A stretch of DNA of 64,000 bases from Metellina segmentata. Lineage: Eukaryota > Arthropoda > Arachnida > Araneae > Tetragnathidae. Positions 56,545 through 64,000 of the stretch are shown here, piece after piece (the stretch's first letter is position 1; each line of letters starts with the position of its first letter). Both the position numbers and the translations under genes were made by a program. The notes under the pieces are model-generated. The model saw nothing but the letters and a program-made list of their open reading frames with translations. It was not told the origin of the DNA and made no database searches. The stretch lies in the NCBI GenBank assembly GCA_947359465.1, contig OX375878.1, forward strand, positions 71,911,916 to 71,975,915, written 5' to 3'.

Positions 56545-57400
56545 AATCTTTGGACATTCTCGCTTGATACTCCAACAATAGTCAGCCATCATATATACAT
56601 CCCATCTACCTTGATACCGTGCCTCCATGACTTTCAAATCTTGGTGGAATCGCTCACCCTGCTCATCACTGACTAGAGTCTTTTCGGGAAGTTAGCAAGA
56701 TGGCTATGTAAAAAATGCAATTTGATTCTCATGTTGCAACCAAGCATTTCGAAGCTCTCCAAGTGTTGATGGACAATTTCGGTGTAATTATGTGCTCGTG
56801 TATTTCCAAGAAAGTTGTTGACAATTATTTTGAATGCAAACCAAGCATTCTTTTGAAGTTCTGTCATTGTTCGGATGAAATGTTCATCTTTAACGAGCTG
56901 TCAAATCTGTGGACCATCAAACAGCCTTTATCTTTTCAAATGACATGCTATTAAATGCCAAAATGAGATACTCTAAACAGTCTCCTTCAATTGACAAAGC
57001 TTTTACAAATTGCTTCATGAGACTCAGTTGTATATGCAGAGGTGGAAATATAATGTTTTTTCTGTCAACAAGTGGCTGATGTAGAATGTTTGGATCACCA
57101 GGTTTCAGGTCAGATCTTGGCGGCCAATTCGACTGCACCCAATGCTTCTCACGAGCTCTGCTGTCCCACATACACAAAAAACAGGGATATTTGGCATATC
57201 CGCGTTGCTGGTCAAGGAGAAAGCAGAACATTTTAAGGTCAACACAGATGATTTATTGGTGCATCTGATATTGCAACAAAATAATGACTCTTTAAGTCTT
57301 CATATTCTTCACGCAGACAAACTGAATGGCCTATTGAGACTGAACCAAATAAATTTCCATTGTGGAGGAGGACACGCTTCAATAGTTCTTCCTATGATCC
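56545..57400 (-). pseudogene. Arthropod uncharacterised TE-like protein remnant
   Basis: In order on the minus strand: YADLK-like and WIICVDLK-like codons, FLLDQQRGYAKYPCFLCMWD, SRAREKHWVQSNWPPRSDLK, LVDRKNIIFPPLHIQLSLMK, QFVKALSIEGDCLEYL, WFAFKIIVNNFLGNTRAHNY, NMRIKLHFLHSHLANFPK. After frame changes, SDEQGERFHQD-like, EARYQGRWDV-like and ADYCW-like codons follow to about 56545. I recognise this as a multicopy arthropod family of unknown function with the signature PPLHIKLGLMKNFVKA...ANFLGN...KLHFLHSHL...SDEQGERFHQD. Its copy number suggests a transposon origin. Several stops and shifts break it here. Confidence 0.7.
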
Positions 57401-59330
57401 ACGCTCGATCCCGCGGAGAGTGGTCACATGAAAAAAATGGTGTAGTGGTGAAGAAAAAAAAATTGACATGGTAGAAAAAAAATTAACTACAGTTTTAAAA
57501 TCAGCATGTCTGTTTAACTCTAAAACAGCTTAAAAGTCGAAGTTAACAAAACATATGTTCGAAATTGTTCCCCTGTGTTATAAAATAAAAAATTTTAGTC
57601 TTTTTAAGGTTTATTCGCTTTGTGTGATTGGTAGATATCGAGTCTTGTGGTTCAACGAGCTAATGAATTTGGAGAACACGTAGACGATAAACACAGCTAT
57701 ATTTTTTAATTACTTTATTCATTCATACAATTTGAGAGCACGCGCTAGAAAGTTTGCAATATTTTCAGAAGAACCGGCAAATTTGGTCGCCGTTTCCATA
57801 TAAACAGTCGAATATGAATATCTTTAAAAGTACTATTACAACACGGATCAGCTGAAACATTTAAAATTTTGATGAGATTTCCTCTGAATTTTAACAATAT
57901 GTTATTTATTTAACAATTTCCTTTTTTTAAGTGAGAATGAGATGTTTTGTTCATTTCATTTTGTAATACATTTTGTTTTTATTTACCCTATATTTCCGTG
58001 TATAAGCCGAGAATTTTTGGAACGTTTTCTAAAGCTAAAGTACTGGAGTCGGCTTGTATACTGATCCGCTATCTCGCAAAAAGAGTAGACAATTTTCCGT
58101 TACTCGGGCGCATGCGATAAATATCACAATGAATCCGGGATCAATCCAGCAGCGATCCAAATGTGGATGGATTGTGAAGCAATCCCCTCCCCTCACTGTT
58201 GAAAAGTATAGTTCACGAGGCGACGAGCGATAGCGACTTCAAATAGGGATTTCAGAAAAATGTCCAAACTGCAAGTTGATCTGTAATGGTGAAAATCTGC
58301 TACAATGGCAATCAACTTATAGATACAAACGATTCATACTAAACTCTTCATAGACAGAAGAAACGAAGCACTTATCGTCAACGATCAGTTCCTCGGAAGG
58401 GAAACTTTCCATGACTGTTTTTAATTGTACTTGGAAACCTTATAACGACTCACGGCAAGACTCAAGAGGGCTTCTTTCATAATTAAAGGCGGCTCAGACA
58501 CGATAAGCCGCAGTGAAACAAAAACAGTATAAGATGAAAACAACTTTAGGTCCGTATGAATCTTATAAATATCGTTGTAAAAGATGGTACAGATTAAAGA
58601 GTTTTCTAAGACTTACATATCAGGCTCTGAGCTCATAAATCCAGTCTCGGGATGGTCTCGAAAACGAGTAGGAACGGATCTGCAATGTTTATGTTGTTTA
58701 TTATTCCTTTTGGCTTAGCTCTCTGGCTGGCTAGATCAAGTTCAAGAGCCCATACACCTTCACAAAATCTTAGACAATCATAGGTGCAATGAAGATTCTG
58801 TCTATTCCAATACAGGATATGACTGCATGAGGTTTGGACAGCGGTATACGTATTAGGGGTGGATGTACTTTATCTGTGCGAAATTATCTAATCTGACCAC
58901 TAACTAGTCTCGACAGGATAGTTTACAAATTTCTATCACTCGTAAATTCAGGTGCAGATACAGATTTGTTTCTAAGGTACCAGGCTATTGTTCAAAAATT
59001 TATTTTTTAGTTTACCATATTCTTGAAGTGTTTGTAAGCTAAGTGAATTTAATGATGTTGCGATGTCCTGTGTTGCTAAGCTAACTTCAATAACATTGTA
59101 GTTTAAGTCACGTGGGATATCATTGGATTCACATATTCTCATCCTCCTTGCCTTTATCCCATATCCTCCGAACACAGCATTACCTTGATGATATTTTATT
59201 ATTTAGAATCTATGACTTTCTTTAGCGGCCTTCTTTACTCTTTTAACACCTGTATGTAAACTGTTTTAATTTTACATCACGATGTGCTTACACATCCGAT
59301 TTAGTGCTTGGTTACAGTACCCAGAAAATA
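57401..59330. other. No gene recognised
   Basis: About 1.9 kb without a supported gene. CCGTGTATAAGCCGAGAATT near 58000, with a related GTCGGCTTGTATACTG at 58050, could be a degraded transposon terminus. A 67-codon minus frame at 58972-59175 is unassigned. Confidence 0.4.
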
Positions 59331-59434
59331 AAACCAAGTAGGTACCAATCTGAGTAAAACCAATTGTAGGTATTCTTGTACAAAACCAAGTAGGTACCAA
59401 ACCGTGTAAAACCAACTGTAGGTATTCCTGTTCG
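59331..59434. repeat. 52-bp tandem duplication
   Basis: AAACCAAGTAGGTACCAA at 59331 recurs 52 bp later; AAAACCAAYTGTAGGTATTC also occurs in both units. Confidence 0.85.
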
Positions 59435-60400
59435 AATTTTTTTTGCTACTGTAGTGACTTAATACGCTTCTTTCGAAAGCTTCCTTTTAAATTTGAACTT
59501 ATTTTCTTTGTTGACAGTTTAGTAGATAAATTATTTATACGAAATGTTAACTATGCGTAATTAGAAAGCAAAATGTATTTTTAACCCTACGAAAACTTTC
59601 AGATTGAAAATTGCTGGTAGGTAAAAAAGCATTACGAGATAAGTTTCGGAAGGTAGATATCGGAGGAAGATATCGGAATTTATACCAAGAGAACGGTGAA
59701 ATGATTTTCATTTGATTTATTAAAATTCTTGTATTTCCTTCCAACTTTTTTTAAAAATCATGTGAAAAAGTTTGTTTATTTCCCAATGGGGGGGGGGCAG
59801 ATTTTTTTCTGAAGCGAAATCACGTGATGTCCGATCCTAATTTCTACTAGGGTCAGGCGGGTAACTGTAAACAAGCTATACTAGCACCCACATGGGATTC
59901 CGAGAAACTAAAAAGTTGTGAAATATGAAAGCTGGCAACCCTGAGGATGCAATATGGTGATCCCGTATTTCTTTCACCCACAGCTGATAGCAATATGTTT
60001 AGTTGAAAAATTTATTGTTGAAAAGTTTGGGTTTTAAAGTTTTTGTGTGCTGCATTTTCTGCTGCCCTCTATAATATATTGAAATGTATGTTATTCCAAT
60101 TCTTTATTACGGTCAGTTATGTTTCTATCGAACAGAAAATCATTGACTTTTGCTTCTGGGAACTTTAATGCACCTACATTTGAATGTTTACCATATTTTT
60201 TTTGGGACGGGGTAATTGTAAACATAAATTTGCCAATAGTTTCGTTCAATTTCGACGGAAAACCAATATGTTTCCCGTGTAATTTTGTATCTAATTGTAA
60301 TTAGTTTGTTTGAATTCCGTTTTATTGCATTTATCGTGTTCTTGGGGAGCAGGAAGACTGATTTACTAAAAACTTCACATGTATGTTGAAGTTCTTACAA
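59435..60400. other. No gene recognised
   Basis: GGGTAACTGTAAACAAGCTA (59868) and GGGGTAATTGTAAACATAAA (60209) are similar blocks that may belong to a pogo-like element whose coding remnant follows. A 61-codon frame at 60119-60304 is unassigned. Confidence 0.35.
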
Positions 60401-60404
60401 CTGA

Positions 60405-60640
60405 CCAAGTACTGTCACGCTTGAAGGAGGCAGAAGAGAAAAAGAACTAAAGGAATCCGGTTGAGAAGATAGCGAAAGAGCTAGAAGGGTAAGCAAGTAA
60501 CCAAGAAAGAAACAAGTGGAAAGGACAGCCAAACTCGAGGACAACGAGGATGAGGAACTAGTGAAAGAATTGACTAACATTGACGTTGAAGAGTTTGAAG
60601 TTCTCCAAACATTCAAGCAAAATATAGAAGACTAGCTCGC
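60405..60640 (+). pseudogene. Possible pogo-like (DDE_1) coiled-coil tail remnant
   Basis: The conceptual peptide reads LTTDQVLSRLKEAEEKKN, stop, RNPVEKIAKELEG, then Lys/Arg-rich sequence and an acidic stretch (NEDEELVKELTNIDVEEFEV with a shift). The start resembles the L-T-x-D-x-x-x-x-x-L-x-E-x-E-x-K-K block after the integrase core of jerky/pogo transposases. No core or zinc finger is found beside it. Confidence 0.35.
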
Positions 60641-60678
60641 AGTTGGAGTTAAATATTTTGGAGCCATTCACGGAAGAC

Positions 60679-60960
60679 ATTAAGGCCCGGTAATCACATC
60701 CGGTTTTGACCAACATCCAAATTTGAATTCGCAGGGAATTCATTCCTATAGGCTACGAACTTCTATTCAGTTTGCGAAGCAAACCAACAGCACAGCCAAC
60801 GCCATGAAGGCTATTATCTAATAGGCTACGAATTCCCATAGCAAACCAAATGGGAATTCATAGCAATCACCGGGGATTAGCGAGCTTTGGTCACACCTGA
60901 CCCCACGAAAAGAACTGTCAAGGGCAACGCCGTGCTGGCCACGCAGTGTCTAGTTGTTAC
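60679..60960 (-). mobile_element. Short TIR-element end plus family H copy
   Basis: TTAAGGCCCGGTAATCACATCC (60680) repeats the TIR of the element at 45863. From 60780 the family H blocks appear inverted: GAAGCAAACCAACAGCACAG, GCAATCACCGGGGATTAGCG, GAAAAGAACTGTCAAGGGCA, GCCACGCAGTGTCTAG at the terminus. Confidence 0.6.
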
Positions 60961-62109
60961 TAAGTAAGATTTACAAATGTGACCTTCTTCATCGCTATGT
61001 AAGAAAATGTGCAAATGATTTTTTGCTGTCGAATATATTACACCTTTGTGGGTCTTAAACACGAAAAAGTACTGCACTAATAAACACGACAGTTTGTATA
61101 AATCCGCTGTTATAAAAATAAATTTGAAGTGCCCACTTCACTCAGAAAATAAATCGAAAACACCAAAGCTACATATCAATTTAAAGAAGAATAATGACGA
61201 AACGTTAAGCCTGTTTTGAAATAAGAGGTAATCAATTCAGTATGAGTAAAAAACAAGGTTTAGACATTCCGTAGTTTAACTAAAACCAGTTTAACGCATT
61301 TTCTTGGTTTTGAAAAGCGATCCTAGACTAACATTAACCCGTCTCTTACGATAAAGCCTCGGTTTGTTCTTGAACTGAATCGACCACGGTACGAAAGAGT
61401 ATATTTGGCTCCTTCCAAATAGAACACGTGCTGTTTAGCTCCACATTTATGCTCTTTTGAAAAAAGCCCCTTCTCTGCCAGCAACCATGCTACTATTTCA
61501 GTGTTGTTTACTGGCTACAAAATATCGCACTTCTGACGGTTTTCATGAAAAATTGTATCATTTGCTGGAAAAGGAGCAACAAGGAATCAAGTTCGAAGTG
61601 TTGCCCTGGTGATGGCACATTTGCGCCTTTCAAAAATAATATGCTGTCGTGAAGTTCAAACACAAGGCGAACTTGAAACATCACCTGGAGAGCGAAAAAA
61701 GTTTTTAAATCCTTGAAGGAATGTTTTGCTGACTTTTAAAATTAGTTTCCTTTTCCTGGTGCGGTGTGTTACGCTTTTCTATCTCCCCTTCCGTGTTTTC
61801 ACCTTTGTGTTAGTCATAGATGGAATGCGTAGGTTTTCTCCCTGTTTGTTTTTAAATCAAACGCTTGAAGAGGGAATTTGTTGTTGAAAGGGTTACAGGA
61901 TACTTTTTGGGCTTGTGCCATTTGCTAGAGAACTTTCACGATAAGATATGAATAATACCAGAGTAGTACAGTAGGGTGGGCCGTTCAGGTAGGCCAGAAA
62001 ATACTTTCGAGTTTAAAGTTGCCTCTTTCCTTCAAATAAATGTATATATTTAAAAAACATTATTCAGCTTCTTGAACCCTATGCCGGAACGTTTCATTTT
62101 ACATTCATG
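60961..62109. other. No gene recognised
   Basis: No domain, terminal repeat or tandem array can be supported. Confidence 0.4.
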
Positions 62110-62331
62110 TATAAAATTGTTTTTACAACACCCAAAAATAATTATATTCCACGAATTCCATACCATCCGATGTAATCCATTTTTGCAGGGAATGTGTGAA
62201 AGACAATCCTAATTAGAATTATCCAATCAAAAGTGTTCAAACGGTTTCTAATATGTAAATCAAGGCGTTACGTGGCGAATCAAACGCTTTGCGCAAAGTG
62301 AATATTTGAAACGGTTTATTACGGCTCCGAA

Positions 62332-63305
62332 GTATCATTTTAAAGAATCTGTGAAGTGGCGCATTATCGGCCGTTTAGAAGCATGACAAACAATCATGCA
62401 AGCAGTGATATGTGTGAATATTCCAAAAGACAGACACTCACTGTGCTATAGAAACAATTTCAGAACTCTGGATCTGTTGTAAGGAGGCATGGACAAAGTC
62501 GTAAACGTATAATTGCTTCTCAAGATCGATATATGGCAATAACTGCCCGTCGTAACAGGAAGTCTACTGCTCGGCAGTTAAGTCCAGAGATTGTAGCCGC
62601 CACAAAAAACTTGTATCACGACAAACTATACAGAATACTTAATAAAAAAAGCCTTTATGCCAGAAAGCCAAGGGTATGTGTTACACTGTCTTCACAACAC
62701 ACGAGGGATCGCTTTAATTGGTGCAAAGAACATCAGAACTGAAGTTAACACCAATGGACCCATGTTCTCTTCACTGATGAGTCGAGGTTTAGTTTAACAT
62801 CTGATTCTAAGCGTTTTTACTTCTGGAGGGAGTCAGGTTCGCGAAATCTTCCTGCAAACAATATGGAATGTGACAGTTCTGGTAGTGCATGTGTGATGGT
62901 GTGGGGCGGAATAATAATCGATGGATGTACGCCCCTACACGTTTTCAACAGATCGGCCAGAGATATCGGGATTAGGTCTTAGAACGTTATGTAAGACTTT
63001 TCAGAGGTGAGTATGGATCTGATTTATTATTTATGGACGTTGATGCTCGTCCACATCGGTCAAACCTCGTTGAGGAATTCCTTGAAAATGAAGCCATTGA
63101 GCGAATAACATGGCCTGCAAAATCTCCTGATCTGAACCCGATAGAGAATTTATGGGACTAGCTTGGAAAAGCAGTTGCACAGAGACATCCTCCTCCTAGA
63201 AATATAAATGCCCTGAAGACCGCATTGCTGGAGGAGAACTTAATTCCCCAAACTGTGGTTAACAACATTATTGCCAGCATGAAATCACGTTGTGATAAGT
63301 GTGTA
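62332..63305 (+). pseudogene. Tc1-C transposase, second copy
   Basis: The start codon is ACG instead of ATG (then APKYHFKESVKWRIIGRLEA). The helix-turn-helix, AITARRNRKSTARQLSPEIV, LYARKPRVCVTLSSQHTRDR and FNWCKEHQN follow with a stop. A shift leads to VLFTDESRFSLTSDSKRFYF with the first catalytic Asp, SGSACVMVWGGIIIDGCTPL, a segment equivalent to the second Asp near 63040 and WP..SPDLNPIENLWD near 63125. At least four shifts or stops. Unlike copy 1 it retains the first catalytic segment, so the two copies are complementary in damage. Confidence 0.82.
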
Positions 63306-63429
63306 CAAGTCAGCGGCGATCACATTCCATATTAAATTCATAAGCTTTAATTTTTTCTGAGTTATTCATTTTTTTCTAAACTCACTTGTCACTGTGACCT
63401 AATAACTATTATATCGAGTCCATTTCAAT

Positions 63430-63640
63430 TTTGAACATATATTTATTACAAGACAGGACACTGACACAAATACGATGAAACACAAAGAGAAGTGAGAGGT
63501 TATTCCGACGTGGTCTTTCTGATACCACGTTCCAAGCCAATCTGACGAATTCCCTATCGGGTAGGGAAGACGCGCGTTACAATCCCTTTCGTAGGGATTA
63601 TCTGGAGATCTGTGGCTAAGTTGCCACAGTCACGTTGCCA
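63430..63640 (-). mobile_element. Possible LTR-like insertion in Tc1-C copy 2
   Basis: The minus strand reads TGTGGCAACTTAGCCACAGA near 63630, palindromes CCCTACGAAAGGGATT and CCCTACCCGATAGGG, and ends at AATAAATATATG near 63435. GC content is higher than the surroundings and the sequence is absent from Tc1-C copy 1. A solo-LTR fragment is one reading; there is no duplication to prove it. Confidence 0.25.
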
Positions 63641-63804
63641 TTTTTATGGTTTCATGCATTAATTTGATATTATATGTGCAGTGTTCTTAAATTGTTTCCT
63701 CTGTATTTATGTGTTCTAGACAAATTCATAAATTTATAGTTCACAGTTTCTGAGAAATCCGTGACTATGCATGTAAAGATAATTTTGGGCATCAGTGTAG
63801 TCAT

Positions 63805-64000
63805 TTGGAGCCTAAAAATTGGATAGTTTCAAATAAAAGCTACAAGCTCAAAATTTTACTAACGGTTTCCATCATGGTAAAAGTTGACTTTCCAACCTCA
63901 GTGAATGCGATGAAACAAATACTTAGGATACCTACAGAACTTATTTTATCCATTCTATATTTAGTAAATGAAAATAATTTTAAAAAAGTTATAGTATTTT
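63805..64000. other. No gene recognised
   Basis: AT-rich sequence to the window end. Confidence 0.4.

Larger units (their letters stand above)
62110..63804 (+). mobile_element. Tc1-like element C, second copy
   Basis: Shares the left untranslated region (AAAAATAATTATATTCC, TCCAATCAAAAGTGTTCAAA) and the whole transposase with the copy at 29958. The right end GTAAAGATAATTTTGGGCAT then CAGTGTA matches the inverted left end of copy 1. About 250 bp between 63430 and 63690 appears foreign to the family. Confidence 0.75.

Overview
This window is AT-rich animal nuclear DNA made almost wholly of transposable elements and their debris. I found no host protein-coding gene I would defend, no rRNA gene and no free-standing tRNA gene. 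The mix points to an arthropod, most likely a chelicerate and probably a spider: Tc1/mariner and hAT elements, jockey-like LINE pieces, an uncharacterised arthropod transposon-like protein family, and a tRNA-headed SINE whose core (TCATCTGACCGTGG around a 'GTTCAAAATTAC' box) I associate with orb-weaver sequences. The species is not determined by the sequence.

Layout. 0-10 kb: short foldback elements, a 1.2-kb CT-rich satellite, several SINE copies, two copies of a dispersed repeat family (called family H here) and a 303-bp tandem repeat. 10-20 kb: LINE 3' ends, a 1.2-kb element with ~270-300-bp inverted repeats, a Tc1 element, a second SINE family with a perfect 13-bp target duplication, and a hAT deletion derivative. 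20-26 kb: a Tc1 element split by a nearly full-length hAT (ZMYM1/DUF4371 type), followed by a well-preserved mariner-like element (open 307-codon transposase) and another Tc1, packed into TA microsatellites. 27-38 kb: a foldback element, a Tc1 holding a hAT MITE, family H repeats, another hAT derivative, a pogo-like zinc-finger tail, and a three-level nest (mariner-like > Tc1 > hAT MITE).

38.8-44.7 kb is a 5.9-kb element with ~500-bp inverted repeats. It carries an eroded, intron-containing gene of a widespread but uncharacterised metazoan family with nuclease-like motifs. A second, different long-TIR element (50.35-55.04 kb, minus strand, 3-bp TAA duplication) carries the same gene family. 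This pairing is the most interesting signal in the window. It suggests the family is the transposase of an Academ-like DNA transposon group; the Academ assignment is an inference. Between them, 45.7-50.3 kb is a nest of mariner > Copia LTR element > hAT, with a pogo-like remnant around it.

55-64 kb holds a hAT DUF4371 fragment, an eroded arthropod TE-like gene, a pogo-like coiled-coil remnant and a second copy of the 30-kb Tc1 family. Every transposase examined except the mariner-like one at 23.6 kb is visibly broken by stops, frameshifts, deletions or insertions, so the region reads as a graveyard with a few younger insertions.
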